From contig NZ_JAQZBC010000007.1 in the NCBI RefSeq assembly GCF_029239295.1, positions 62,001 to 126,000 of the forward strand: DNA of 64,000 nt. Direction: 5' to 3'. A program made the position numbers and the translations under genes. The notes under the pieces are model-generated. The model had not been told where the DNA came from. It saw only the letters and a program-made list of their open reading frames with translations, and searched no databases. The DNA is from Sphingomonas sp. GTDB taxonomy: Bacteria; Pseudomonadota; Alphaproteobacteria; Sphingomonadales; Sphingomonadaceae. Of this stretch, positions 8,422-17,902 are shown in pieces; position 1 is the first letter of the stretch, and every line of letters starts with the position of its first letter.

Positions 8422-10251
8422 TTACGCCTTCAGCATCCGCTCCGTCACCATGCGTTCCAGGATGGTCAGCGGCATCGCGCCGTCGAGCAGCACCGCGTGG
8501 AATTTGCGCGGGTCGAAGGCGGCGCCCTGCTTCTGCTTCACCGCGTCGCGCAGGCGCACCCAGACGGTGTGGCCGATCTTGTAGCTGCACGCCTGGCCCG
8601 GCCAGACGGTGTAGCGATCGATCTCATTCTGGCTGCGGCCGCGCGCGATGCCGGTGGTGGCGATGAAGTAATCGGTCGCCTTCTCGCGGCTCCAGCGCTT
8701 GTGGTGCATGCCCGAGTCCACGACCAGCCGCGTCGCACGGAACAGCAGCGACTGGAGATACCCGACCTGGCCGAGCGGATCGCCCTCGTACATGCCCATC
8801 TCATCCGCGAGCTGTTCGGTATAAAGCGCCCACCCTTCGGTATAGCCGCTGAACCCGCCGCGGCGGCGGATGAGCGGGATGTCCTGCGATTCGAGCGCAG
8901 TCATCACCTGCAGGTGATGGCCCGGGACTGCCTCGTGATAGGACAAGGTGGCGAGGCCGAACTTCGGGCGATCGAAGCTGTCGCGCAGGTTGATGTAATA
9001 GATGCCCGGGCGCGAGCCATCGAGCGAGGCGTTCTGGTAATAGCCGCCCGGCGCGCCCGCCTCGATCGACTTGGGCACGCGGCGAACCTCGACCGGCGCC
9101 TTGGGGATGAAGGAGAATTGCTCGGGCAGGCGCTTCTGCATCGCGACGACCTGCGCGCTGAGCTGCGCAACCAGCTGCTCCTTGCCGGCATCGGTGTTGG
9201 GATAGACCTGATCCGGGCGCTTGTTGAGCGCGACCAGCCGCTCGCCGACGCTGCCCTGCGTCATGCCCTGCGCCTTCAGGATGCCGTCGATCCGGTTGCT
9301 GATCTCCGCCACCTGGGCGAGGCCGAGGCGATGGACTTCCTCGCCGGACATGGCGACCGTCGTCGCGGCCTCGACCGCGGCGGCGTAATAAGCCTCGCCG
9401 TCCGGCAGACGCCAAGCGCCCGCATCATGGACCGCACGACCGCGCAGCTCGGTGACCAGCGCGCGCTGACGATCGAGCGCCGGGAACACCTGCTCGTTCA
9501 TGATCTTGGTCGCTTCGGCGACGCGCGCGTCGGGGAGGTTCGCGGCCTTCAGCTTGCCCGCCAGTGCCGTCACCGGGACGGTGGCGCTCGCCGGCTGATC
9601 GCGCAAACCGCCCATCAGCTTCAGCGTGGTATCGAGGACGTAATCGGGCGCGAAGACGCCGCGCGCGGCATCCGCGCGCTGGCGCTCCGTATCCTGGTCG
9701 ATCGCGGTGGCGAAGGCAGCGACGCGGGCGACGTAGGCGTCGGCGTCGGCAGCATCCTTGATGCGATGCTGCGCGTCGAGGAAATCGGGTACCTCGCGAT
9801 AGGCGCCGGTCAGATGCGTGAGGACGTAAGGCGTGAAACGGCCCATGCTGGCGCCGTAGGTGAACTTCTCGCCACCCGCGACGCTGCGCTGGAGCTGGTA
9901 GGAGACGACCTCATAATCGAGCCGGGCGGCGGGGGAGAGCGAGGCGGGGTTGATCTTGCGCAGCGCGGCCAGCTCGCGCTTCGCCCGCGCAAGATCCTTC
10001 TGCGCGCCAGCGGCCGAGCCATCGTTGAGCTGCGACTTCAGCGCCGCGCGCTCGCCAGTGTCGAGGCCGAGTGCGGTGGCGCCCTCAGGGTTCTCGCCGA
10101 TCCGCTCATAGAAGAAACGGTCGAGCAGCGTGCGCAGCTGCTGGTCGTTGGCGCCGGCGGCAGCCGTCGCGGTCGCCTTTTGCGCGGCGGCGGGAACGGC
10201 AGTCGCCAGTGCGGCGGCGCCGGTGCTGCCGAGGAAGGTGCGACGATCCAT
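8422..10251 (-). CDS. Tat-exported DUF885 family protein (putative metallopeptidase-like)
   Basis: A 609-residue exported protein. The ATG at 10251 gives a twin-arginine signal, MDRRTFLGSTGAAA, ending at about VPAAAQ, and has an AGGAG ribosome-binding site; the open frame extends further upstream but without such features. The C-terminal half contains HEAVPGHH (residues 439-446), the hallmark of the DUF885 family. Family members resemble zinc metallopeptidases, but the substrate is unknown. It is followed upstream on the same strand by another exported hydrolase, so a periplasmic degradation role is plausible. Length is normal for the family. Confidence 0.85.
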   Translation of the reverse strand: MDRRTFLGSTGAAALATAVPAAAQKATATAAAGANDQQLRTLLDRFFYERIGENPEGATALGLDTGERAALKSQLNDGSAAGAQKDLARAKRELAALRKINPASLSPAARLDYEVVSYQLQRSVAGGEKFTYGASMGRFTPYVLTHLTGAYREVPDFLDAQHRIKDAADADAYVARVAAFATAIDQDTERQRADAARGVFAPDYVLDTTLKLMGGLRDQPASATVPVTALAGKLKAANLPDARVAEATKIMNEQVFPALDRQRALVTELRGRAVHDAGAWRLPDGEAYYAAAVEAATTVAMSGEEVHRLGLAQVAEISNRIDGILKAQGMTQGSVGERLVALNKRPDQVYPNTDAGKEQLVAQLSAQVVAMQKRLPEQFSFIPKAPVEVRRVPKSIEAGAPGGYYQNASLDGSRPGIYYINLRDSFDRPKFGLATLSYHEAVPGHHLQVMTALESQDIPLIRRRGGFSGYTEGWALYTEQLADEMGMYEGDPLGQVGYLQSLLFRATRLVVDSGMHHKRWSREKATDYFIATTGIARGRSQNEIDRYTVWPGQACSYKIGHTVWVRLRDAVKQKQGAAFDPRKFHAVLLDGAMPLTILERMVTERMLKA

Positions 10252-10273
10252 GGTTCTTACTCCTGGGGACAGT

Positions 10274-10299
10274 CGTTCGCCGCCGGAAAGCGGCGAACG
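10274..10299 (-). terminator. Hairpin after the amidohydrolase gene
   Basis: A 10-bp perfect stem, CGTTCGCCGC with GCGGCGAACG, and a 6-base loop lie between the amidohydrolase stop (10335) and the DUF885 start. It probably separates the two minus-strand transcripts, although no U tract follows. Confidence 0.45.
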
Positions 10300-10334
10300 C
10301 AAGGTTGCAACTGAATGTTAGGAAGGAAGACGGC

Positions 10335-13300
10335 TCAGTCGGCGGTGCCATTTTCCCAGAAATAGCGACCGCGCTTGGCCGATCCGGTCGCGACCTCGTT
10401 GAGCGTCGCGGCATCGTACAGGCGCCCACCCAGCATCACCTGACGGACCTTGTCGCTGTTGCGGATGTCGGCCGTAGGATCGGCATCGAGCACCACCAGA
10501 TCGGCGAGTTTTCCCACCTCCAGCGAGCCGATGTCGCGCGCCATGCCAAGCGACTGGGCAGAGACGATCGTGCCTGCGCGCAGCGCCTCCAGCGGGGTCA
10601 TCCCGCCGCGCACGAACGACCACAATTCCCAATGCGCGCCGATGCCGGCCTGCTGGCCGTGCGCGCCGATCGAGACGAGCACGCCGCGCTTGGCGAGCCT
10701 GTGCGCCTCACGCGCATTGTCGTCGTCGACGAAGTTATCGTCCGGCGCCTTGATGCGGCGGGCGTTGTCGGCGAGCAATCGCGTTGGCGGAGTGTGTGCC
10801 TTCAGCAGCGGATGCGCGAAGACGTCGGTCGCCTGGCGCCAATAAGGATCGCCGGCAAGCCCGCCGTAGCTGACCACCAGCGTCGGCGTGTAATTCGTCT
10901 TCGACGCCGAGAAGAACTGCAGCACGTCATCGTAGAAGGTTTCGAGCGGGATATTGTGCTCCAGCGTCGAATTGCCGTCGGCGATGTGAGTCATGTCGAG
11001 GCCGAAGAGCGATCCGCCCTCCGCCACGACCTGCATGTTCTCGCGCCGGCCCGCCTCGGTCACCTGCTGGCGCTGGTCACGGCGCGGCTGGTTGTAGTTC
11101 TTCACGCTGTGGCCGCCCTGCGCCTTCAGCCGGCGGACGTGCGCCAGCGCATCGTCGAGGCTGTCGATCTGCGCGTACACGTCCGCGGCCTTTGCGCCAT
11201 AGACGATCTCGCCGGTCGAGAAGATGCGCGGGGCGAGGATCAGGCCGGCACGCTGCATTTCCGCGGCAGCGAAGATCTCACTCGATCGGTTCGACGGATC
11301 GTGCAGCGTCGTGGTGCCAAGCGCCAGGTTCTGCATCATCGACCAGTTGCGCTGCGGCACCAGTTCATCGGTGCCGGCCGGCCCGTGTGCGTGCGCATCG
11401 ATCAGTCCGGGGATGATCGTCGTGCCCGCCGCGTCGATCGCGGTTGCGCCGGCGGGGATCGCGGTCGAGGCACGCGGACCGACCGCGACGATGCGGTCGC
11501 CGCGGATCACCACCACGCCATCGTCGATGATGCCGCCATCCTCGCCGGCCATGGTGACGAGCCGCGCGCCGGTGATCGCGACGGTGCCGGTCGGCTTGGC
11601 CGCCGCCTGCTCCATCGCGAGGCTGATGCCGCTGGTCGGCGGGGTAAAGGCCGGCGTTCCGTCCGCGCGCGGCGCGGCGGGAAACAGGCTGGCGGTCGAC
11701 GCGGTGTAGAGCGTCGGTCCCAGGCTCCAGTGCAGCTGCGTGCCGTCGGTCGACCAGTTGATATAGTCGGCGCCGCCGGCGCTGACCTTCGTCACCGGCA
11801 GCGTCTTGCTGTCGGGCGACAGTGAGACCGTCTGTCCGCCCGGCATCAGCGGCACGACATAAGCGGCGTAATTCTGGCGGAAGGCGACATATTCGCCGGT
11901 CGGGGACACGATATAGTCGGTCGCCAGTTCGCCATTGGCGTGGACGCGCTTGTCCTGACCCGACAGGTCAGTGCTGACGAGCTGGCGCACCGACTTTCCG
12001 TCCTTGCGCTCATCCTCCAGCATGAAGATGCGGTCGTTGCCCGCACCGAACTGCGGCGAGGCGGCGCCGCGCAGCACGCGCGTGACATCGCCGCCGGTGC
12101 TCGCCACGCGGTACACGCCGGCATCCTGCGCCCATTTCGGGCTGGTGAGCCCGCCATGGCCGCTGCGCTCAAACACGATCGTCTTGCCATCGGGCGAGAA
12201 GCGCGGTCGCGCGTAATGGCCTGGCTGGCCGATCACATCACGCGCGGTGCCGCCATTGGCACCGATGACGCGGAGCCGGCCGAGGCCATCATCGGTCCAG
12301 CTGACATAAACCAGCGACTTGCCGTCACGCGACCAGCTGGGGAACAGCTCGAACGCGTCCGTGTCACGCGTCAGCCGGCGAGCGGCACCGCCTGCGACCG
12401 GCTTCACCCACAATTTGCCGAGCGTTTCGAACACCACCTGTCGGCCATCGGGCGAGACGCTGGCGAAACGCGGCATCGCGGTAGTGAAGCGATCCGGCGC
12501 GACGGCGATCTGCGGATGCGGCGCATCGAGGATGCCGCGCGTATCGTTGACGGTGAACGGGATCTCGCGCGCGTTGCTGCCATCGGCATTGATGCGACGG
12601 ATCTTGCCCTTGGCCCAGAACACGACGCCCGAATTGTCGGGCAGCCATGCCATGTTGGGGTAGACGCCGGTGACTGCCCAGGTCTCCTGCGAATCCTGGT
12701 CCAGATCGTCGTAGATCTTGCGCTCCTCACCCGAGGCGAGATCCTTGACGTACAGCTTGGACCGGGTTGCCTCGCGGCGGACAAAGGCGATCTTCTTGCC
12801 ATCGGGCGACGGCGTCGGACGGACCGCGCCACCGGCGCCGGTCACCGCCTTGGTCACTTCGCCGCTGTCGAGGTCATAACGCTCGATATCGAACAGGTTG
12901 GTGTTCGAATCCTGCGCGTATTCAAAGATCGGGCCGGGCGTGACGTTGCGGGTGTAGAACACCGACTTGCCGTCCGCCGCATACACCGGCTCGCCCAGTT
13001 CCTTCTGGTGGGTTTCGTTGGGGCGCTTGACCAGCAACACGCCGCTGCCGCCGGAGACGTGGTACATCCACACCTCGCCGGTGCCGAGCGAACGGCCGGT
13101 GGTGAAATGCTTCTTGGCGACGATGAAGCGGCCGTCCTTGCTCCAGCTGGGCTGGTTGAGGAGGCGGAAATCCTCCTTGGTCACCTGGCGCTTGTCGCTG
13201 CCGTCGGTGTTCATCACCCAGATGTTGTCGCCGCCGCCCCGATCGGAGGTGAAGGCGATGCGCCGGCCGTCGGGGGAGAAGCGCGGCTGCACCTCATAAG

Positions 13301-13568
13301 CGAGGCCTTCGGCGATCCGCGTCGGCGTGCCACCGGCGATCGGCATGGTATAGATGTCGCCCAGCAGCGAGAAGGCGAGGGTACGGCCATCGGGGCTGAC
13401 GTCCACGTCCATCCAGCTGCCCTCGGTGGTGCGGATGGGAACCTCGCGGATGGTGGCGCCGGCGGGCGCGTTGACATCCCACTTGGGCTTGGCGGCCGGC
13501 GTTTCGGCGGAGGCGCTGTGCGCAACAAGCGCGACGAGAGAGACGAGCGAAGCCGCCGTGAATTTCAT
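10335..13568 (-). CDS. Exported TolB-like beta-propeller / amidohydrolase fusion protein
   Basis: A 1077-residue two-domain protein with a Sec signal peptide (MKFTAASLVSLVALVAHSASA). Residues about 35-640 hold repeated SPDGRTLAF / SPDGRRIAF / SPDGKKIAF blades, a TolB/WD40-like PD40 propeller. Residues about 665-1075 form an amidohydrolase-type metal hydrolase with the metal-binding HAH at 726-728 (LIDAHAHGP) and the closing GKLADLVVLDADP segment. The family cleaves C-N bonds of cyclic amides or peptides in the periplasm; the propeller may present substrate or partners. The specific substrate is not readable. Propeller-amidohydrolase fusions occur in other proteobacteria. A hairpin follows. 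Confidence 0.88.
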   Translation of the reverse strand: MKFTAASLVSLVALVAHSASAETPAAKPKWDVNAPAGATIREVPIRTTEGSWMDVDVSPDGRTLAFSLLGDIYTMPIAGGTPTRIAEGLAYEVQPRFSPDGRRIAFTSDRGGGDNIWVMNTDGSDKRQVTKEDFRLLNQPSWSKDGRFIVAKKHFTTGRSLGTGEVWMYHVSGGSGVLLVKRPNETHQKELGEPVYAADGKSVFYTRNVTPGPIFEYAQDSNTNLFDIERYDLDSGEVTKAVTGAGGAVRPTPSPDGKKIAFVRREATRSKLYVKDLASGEERKIYDDLDQDSQETWAVTGVYPNMAWLPDNSGVVFWAKGKIRRINADGSNAREIPFTVNDTRGILDAPHPQIAVAPDRFTTAMPRFASVSPDGRQVVFETLGKLWVKPVAGGAARRLTRDTDAFELFPSWSRDGKSLVYVSWTDDGLGRLRVIGANGGTARDVIGQPGHYARPRFSPDGKTIVFERSGHGGLTSPKWAQDAGVYRVASTGGDVTRVLRGAASPQFGAGNDRIFMLEDERKDGKSVRQLVSTDLSGQDKRVHANGELATDYIVSPTGEYVAFRQNYAAYVVPLMPGGQTVSLSPDSKTLPVTKVSAGGADYINWSTDGTQLHWSLGPTLYTASTASLFPAAPRADGTPAFTPPTSGISLAMEQAAAKPTGTVAITGARLVTMAGEDGGIIDDGVVVIRGDRIVAVGPRASTAIPAGATAIDAAGTTIIPGLIDAHAHGPAGTDELVPQRNWSMMQNLALGTTTLHDPSNRSSEIFAAAEMQRAGLILAPRIFSTGEIVYGAKAADVYAQIDSLDDALAHVRRLKAQGGHSVKNYNQPRRDQRQQVTEAGRRENMQVVAEGGSLFGLDMTHIADGNSTLEHNIPLETFYDDVLQFFSASKTNYTPTLVVSYGGLAGDPYWRQATDVFAHPLLKAHTPPTRLLADNARRIKAPDDNFVDDDNAREAHRLAKRGVLVSIGAHGQQAGIGAHWELWSFVRGGMTPLEALRAGTIVSAQSLGMARDIGSLEVGKLADLVVLDADPTADIRNSDKVRQVMLGGRLYDAATLNEVATGSAKRGRYFWENGTAD

Positions 13569-13637
13569 GATGTCCCCGGATTACGACAATAAGATTGCCG
13601 CACCTAATGCGCGAAGGTGCCCGGGTGCAATGGCTTA

Positions 13638-13669
13638 GGTGCGCCCGGGCCACATCGCCCGGGCGCACC
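13638..13669. terminator. Strong hairpin between minus-strand genes
   Basis: A 12-bp perfect stem, GGTGCGCCCGGG with CCCGGGCGCACC, and an 8-base loop start 9 bases after the stop of the dehydrogenase at 13678. It probably ends that transcript before the amidohydrolase gene. Confidence 0.5.
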
Positions 13670-13677
13670 GCAGCGGG

Positions 13678-14682
13678 TCAGATGTCGAGGACGATCTTGC
13701 CGAAATGCTTCCCCGATTCCTGGTGGCGGAAGGCGTCGGCGATCTGTTCGAGCGGGAAATGGCGGTCGATGATCGGGCGAATGCCATTCGCCTCGATCGC
13801 GCGCACCATGTCCTGCTGATGGCGGCGGGCGCCAACCGTGAGGCCGATGATCCGCTGATTGCCCTGCATCACGTACATCGTCGGCACGTTGCCGGCGATC
13901 CCGGCGAGAACGCCGATCAGCGCGATATGGCCGCCGATGCGCGTGGCCGCGATCGATTGCGGCATGGTGCCGGACCCGCCGATCTCGACCACATGGTCAA
14001 CGCCGCGGCCGCCGGTCAGCCGGCGCGCGGTCTCGCCCCATTTCTCGTCTTCGCGATAATTGATGACGTGATCGGCGCCCATGCTGCGTAGCCGCTCCAT
14101 CTTCTCGGCCGAGGACGAGGTGGCGATCACCGTTGCGCCGGCGGCCTTGGCGAACTGAAGCGCGAAGATCGAGACGCCGCCTGTGCCCTGCACCAGCACC
14201 GTGTCGCCGGCCTTCATCTGACCGTTGACCACCAGCGCGCGCCAGGCGGTGAGGCCGGCGCAGGTCAGCGTGGCGGATTCGGCATCCGAAAAGCCATTCG
14301 GCGCGCGGGTGAAGGAAGTGGTCGGCGCAGTAACGAATTCGCGCGCGAAGCCGTCCGCCCCGTCGCCCGGCACGTCGAGCATCACTTCCAGTGCGGGTTC
14401 GCCATCCATCCAGTGCGGGAAGAAGGTGGAGACCACCTTGTCCCCCACGGCAAATTCGGTGACGCCTTCGCCCACCTCCACCACTTCACCCGCACCGTCC
14501 GACATCGGGATGCGACCCTCGGGGGTCGGGATCATCCCGGTGACGACGGCGTAATCGTGGAAGTTGAGCGAACTGGCGCCGATGCGCACGACGATTTCGC
14601 CGCGGCCGGGCGCTACCCGCTCGCTTTCGGCAACCTGAAGGCGGTCCAGCCCGCCGGGCTTCTGTAACTTGATGGTGCGCAT
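13678..14682 (-). CDS. NAD(P)-dependent alcohol dehydrogenase, quinone oxidoreductase type
   Basis: A 334-residue medium-chain dehydrogenase. It has the LNFHDYAVVTG segment, the cofactor-binding VLVQGTGGVSIFALQFAKAAG at about residues 160-180 and no zinc-ligand cysteines, placing it with zinc-independent quinone oxidoreductase-like enzymes. It likely reduces quinones or enones using NADPH. The start ATG follows a GGGAGAGA ribosome-binding site that abuts a GC-rich hairpin (14691-14721), so translation could be influenced by that structure. No operon partner is obvious. Confidence 0.85.
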   Translation of the reverse strand: MRTIKLQKPGGLDRLQVAESERVAPGRGEIVVRIGASSLNFHDYAVVTGMIPTPEGRIPMSDGAGEVVEVGEGVTEFAVGDKVVSTFFPHWMDGEPALEVMLDVPGDGADGFAREFVTAPTTSFTRAPNGFSDAESATLTCAGLTAWRALVVNGQMKAGDTVLVQGTGGVSIFALQFAKAAGATVIATSSSAEKMERLRSMGADHVINYREDEKWGETARRLTGGRGVDHVVEIGGSGTMPQSIAATRIGGHIALIGVLAGIAGNVPTMYVMQGNQRIIGLTVGARRHQQDMVRAIEANGIRPIIDRHFPLEQIADAFRHQESGKHFGKIVLDI

Positions 14683-14690
14683 CGATCTCT

Positions 14691-14721
14691 CCCCCGGCGC
14701 TCGTGGCCGTTGCGCCGGGGG
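14691..14721 (-). terminator. Hairpin between helicase gene and dehydrogenase gene
   Basis: A 10-bp perfect stem, CCCCCGGCGC with GCGCCGGGGG, and an 11-base loop. It lies 59 bases past the helicase stop and 8 bases before the dehydrogenase start. It may terminate the helicase transcript or be a 5' leader structure of the next gene. Confidence 0.4.
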
Positions 14722-14780
14722 TAATGCGCGCGGAAGTTGCGCGCAATGAGATTTAAGTCGATGCGATTAAAGTGGGGCGA

Positions 14781-16505
14781 TCAGCCCCGGTCGTGACTGC
14801 GACGCGGGCCGCCACGGGGAGGACCGCTGCGCGGCGGGCCGCTGCGGGCGGGGCCGCTGCGAGCCGGACCGGAGGCGCGCGGCCCCGACGGGGCGCGGCC
14901 CTGTGCGGGTGGCTGATCCGACACTTCGATCATCACATCATCGTCGCCCGCGCTCTTCGCGACGGCAGCCATGAACTTGTTGGCCAGCTGACGTGGAACC
15001 TGGAACGATGTTTCGTTCGGACCGATGCGGATCGCACCGACGTCGTTGCGGGTCAGATTGCCGCGGCGGCAGATGAGCGGCAGCACCCAGCGCGGATCGG
15101 CATTCTGCCGGCGGCCGAGGTTCATGCGGAACCACACCACATCGTCGAAGCCGGGGCGATGCTTCTCGCGCTGCGCTGCGCGGTGTGCTTCCGGCGTGGC
15201 GGCGACCAGTTCCTCGGGCTGCGGCATGGCGGCGCGATAAGCGCGCACCAGCGCGGCGGCGATATCGGCCGGCGTCTTCTGCGCCATCACCTGCTCGGCG
15301 AGCGCGGCGTCTTCCTCATCCACCTCGATCGGGGCGAGCAACTGTTCGAGCAACCGGTCGCGATCCTTGGCGCGCACGTCCTCGGGTGTCGGCGCCTCGA
15401 CCCACTCGACCGGGATGCGCGCGTTGCGCAGCATCGATTCGGCCCAGCGGCGGCGCTGGTACGGTACGATGAGGACGGCGGTGCCCTTCTTGCCCGCGCG
15501 CCCGGTACGGCCGGACCGGTGCTGAAGCGTCTCCCCATCGCGCGGCAGCTCGACGTGGATGACGAGGCTGAGGCTCGGCAGATCGATGCCCCGCGCGGCG
15601 ACGTCGGTCGCGACGCAGACGCGGGCGCGGCGATCGCGCAGCGCCTGAAGCGCAGCGTTACGCTCGTTCTGGCTGTGCTCACCTGACAGGGCGACGGCGG
15701 CGAAGCCACGCTCGACCAGGCTGGCGTGAAGGTGGCGGACATTGTCACGCGTGGCGCAGAACAGCATCGCCGTCTCCGCTTCGTACAGGCGGAGCAGGTT
15801 GATCACCGCATGTTCGATGTCAGACGGGCTGACGGCGACAGCCTGGTAGCTGATGTCGCCATGGCCGCGATCTTCCTCGACCGTGGAGATGCGCAGCGCG
15901 TCCTTCTGGTAGCGCTTGGCCAGCTGAACGATGGGCTTTGGCATCGTCGCCGAGAACAGCAACGTGCGGCGGGTATCGGGCGTCGCATCGAGAATCTCCT
16001 CCAGATCCTCGCGGAAGCCCATGTCGAGCATCTCGTCCGCTTCGTCGAGCACCGCGACCTTCAGCGCTGAAAGTTCCAGCGCGCCGCGCTCCAGATGGTC
16101 GCGCAGGCGGCCCGGAGTCCCGACGACGATGTGCGCGCCGTGGTTGAGGTTACGACGCTCCTTGGAAGCATCCATGCCGCCAACGCAGGTGACGATGCGC
16201 GCGCCCGTGGGGCCGTAAAGCCAGATCAGTTCGCGGCTGACCTGAAGCGCCAGTTCGCGAGTCGGCGCGATGACCAGCGCATGCGGTTCGCGCGACGGGA
16301 TGATGCGATCGTCCTCGCCCAGCAGCTCGGATGCCATCGCCATGCCGAAGGCGACGGTCTTGCCGGAACCGGTCCGGGCGGAAACGATGAGGTCGCGTCC
16401 GGCGGCCTCGGGTTCGATTACGGCGGCCTGAACTGGGGTAGGCGCCTGATAGCCGCGTTCGGCTAACGCGCCAGCAAGCGGCGCGGGAAGAGTGTCAAAT
16501 GTCAT
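14781..16505 (-). CDS. DEAD/DEAH-box RNA helicase (DbpA-like)
   Basis: A 574-residue ATP-dependent RNA helicase. All core motifs are present: Q motif around PTPVQ, Walker A ARTGSGKT (43-50), PTREL, DEAD (154-157), SAT, TDVAARGID and HRSGRTGRAG. A C-terminal segment (NLTRNDVGAIRIGPNETSFQV) resembles the DbpA RNA-binding domain, which targets 23S rRNA in E. coli, suggesting a role in ribosome assembly or cold growth. It ends in an Arg/Ser/Gly/Pro-rich tail of repeated RSGP units, common in RNA-binding helicases. The start lies at the edge of an AT-rich promoter region shared with the divergent MFS gene. Confidence 0.92.
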   Translation of the reverse strand: MTFDTLPAPLAGALAERGYQAPTPVQAAVIEPEAAGRDLIVSARTGSGKTVAFGMAMASELLGEDDRIIPSREPHALVIAPTRELALQVSRELIWLYGPTGARIVTCVGGMDASKERRNLNHGAHIVVGTPGRLRDHLERGALELSALKVAVLDEADEMLDMGFREDLEEILDATPDTRRTLLFSATMPKPIVQLAKRYQKDALRISTVEEDRGHGDISYQAVAVSPSDIEHAVINLLRLYEAETAMLFCATRDNVRHLHASLVERGFAAVALSGEHSQNERNAALQALRDRRARVCVATDVAARGIDLPSLSLVIHVELPRDGETLQHRSGRTGRAGKKGTAVLIVPYQRRRWAESMLRNARIPVEWVEAPTPEDVRAKDRDRLLEQLLAPIEVDEEDAALAEQVMAQKTPADIAAALVRAYRAAMPQPEELVAATPEAHRAAQREKHRPGFDDVVWFRMNLGRRQNADPRWVLPLICRRGNLTRNDVGAIRIGPNETSFQVPRQLANKFMAAVAKSAGDDDVMIEVSDQPPAQGRAPSGPRASGPARSGPARSGPPRSGPPRGGPRRSHDRG

Positions 16506-16654
16506 GATTGAACGCTAAATGGCCCGTTCCGCGCGCACTGCAAGGCTTGTTTGTGTGCGATCGTGCTTAAAATGAACGGCGTTGTATTCCAGTCGCGCCA
16601 TGTTGTGCGCAATTTTTCGGGTTTTTTGGGGTGGTGCACGATCGTGCGGATCTG

Positions 16655-17863
16655 ATGGTTGATACGCGCCTCTTTGCACCCGGCGATCGGCGATCGGCTG
16701 GCTTCCTGCTGCTTTTTGCGCTCGCGAATGCGGGCGGTGTCATCGCCTATCAACCGCTGCTGGCACTGCTGCTGCCGCTGAAGATCGAGCAGATCGCCGG
16801 CGACGCACGGATCGGACTGTTCAGTGCGATCGTCATCGTCGGCGCCTTGGTGGCGAGCGGTTCAAACATCCTGTTCGGATGGCTGAGCGATCGATCGGTT
16901 GTGCGCGGCGGCGGGCGGCGACGCTGGATCGCATTCGGACTGGTCGCCACCGCCGTCTCCTTCGCCGGCATCACCTTCGCCCAGACGCCATGGGCGATCA
17001 TGGCGGCGGTTGCGGTGTTCCAGGCGTCAGTCAACGCGCTGCTCGGACCGATGCTGGCGATCATGGCGGACGAGGTGCCGGACGGCCAAAAAGGCGTGAC
17101 CGGCGGCCTGCTCGCGGCCGCGGTGCCAATCGCATCGGCCGTGTCCGCCATGCTGGTCGGCCTCGCGTGGGCGAGCGAGGGAATGCGGCTGGCGATGGTC
17201 GCGGCGATCACCTGGGCAACGGTGACGCCGCTGTTGCTGATCCGTGCGCGGCGGGCCGCGTCGTCGGCGCCGCCCGCGGGCGAGGTAGCGATGCGGCGGC
17301 AGGACATCGTCATCTCCTTTGCCGCGCGATTGCTGGTGCAGGTCGCCGGCAATGCGCTGTCGCTGTACCTGCTCTATTATTTTCAGAGCATCGTGCCGAG
17401 TGCGTCGGCCGCCGCGCTGGCGCCGCGGGTGGGGCAGCTGCTGACGGTCGGCTTCGTCTTGTCACTGCCCATCGCGCTGATCGCCGGGCGCGCCTCGGAC
17501 CGATCGGCGCGGCGCAAGCCTGCGCTGATTGGCGGCGCGGTGGTGGCAGCAGTCGGGCTGGCCGGCATGGCGATGGCGCCCGACTGGCGCTGGGCGGCGG
17601 GTGCCTTTGTCGCTTATGCGATCGGCTCTGCGGTATTCCTGGCGCTGCACGCGGCCTTCGCCATGCAATTGCTGCCCAGCCCGGCGCATCGCGGGCGCGA
17701 CCTGGGTCTGCTGAACCTTACCAATACCCTGCCAGCGCTGCTTGGCCCGCTGCTCGCCTGGATGCTGGCGACGCCGAGTGATTTCAGCGCGGTGCTGCTG
17801 GTACTGGCGGCGCTGACGCTTGCCGGCGGGCTGGCAATGCTGGGCGTGCGCAGCCGACAGTGA
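16655..17863 (+). CDS. MFS transporter
   Basis: A transporter of about 402 residues with about 12 hydrophobic segments and the major-facilitator signature GWLSDRSVVRGGGRRRW after the second helix. An inner-membrane secondary carrier; the substrate cannot be read. ATG 16655 is chosen; a GTG at 16631 in the same frame would add 8 residues, and neither has a clear ribosome-binding site. It is divergent from the helicase gene, and the 149-bp spacer contains a 12-bp palindrome GCACGATCGTGC (16636-16647). A hairpin follows the gene. Confidence 0.85.
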   Translation: MVDTRLFAPGDRRSAGFLLLFALANAGGVIAYQPLLALLLPLKIEQIAGDARIGLFSAIVIVGALVASGSNILFGWLSDRSVVRGGGRRRWIAFGLVATAVSFAGITFAQTPWAIMAAVAVFQASVNALLGPMLAIMADEVPDGQKGVTGGLLAAAVPIASAVSAMLVGLAWASEGMRLAMVAAITWATVTPLLLIRARRAASSAPPAGEVAMRRQDIVISFAARLLVQVAGNALSLYLLYYFQSIVPSASAAALAPRVGQLLTVGFVLSLPIALIAGRASDRSARRKPALIGGAVVAAVGLAGMAMAPDWRWAAGAFVAYAIGSAVFLALHAAFAMQLLPSPAHRGRDLGLLNLTNTLPALLGPLLAWMLATPSDFSAVLLVLAALTLAGGLAMLGVRSRQ

Positions 17864-17885
17864 CGTCGGCGCCGCTGCGCTGACG
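17864..17885. terminator. Hairpin between convergent genes
   Basis: A 9-bp stem (CGTCGGCGC with GCGCTGACG, one wobble pair) with a 4-base loop lies immediately after the MFS stop and faces the convergent dehydratase gene. Confidence 0.45.
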
Positions 17886-17902
17886 CACGCCAGTGGCATC
17901 AA

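Noticed and set aside
7399-10314. Long plus-strand open frame opposite the nitroreductase and DUF885 genes.
   Set aside because: It is antisense to two genes with clear motifs and lacks any domain or ribosome-binding site.
11940-13592. Long plus-strand open frame inside the amidohydrolase region.
   Set aside because: It is antisense to the propeller domain with SPDG blades and has no recognisable domain.
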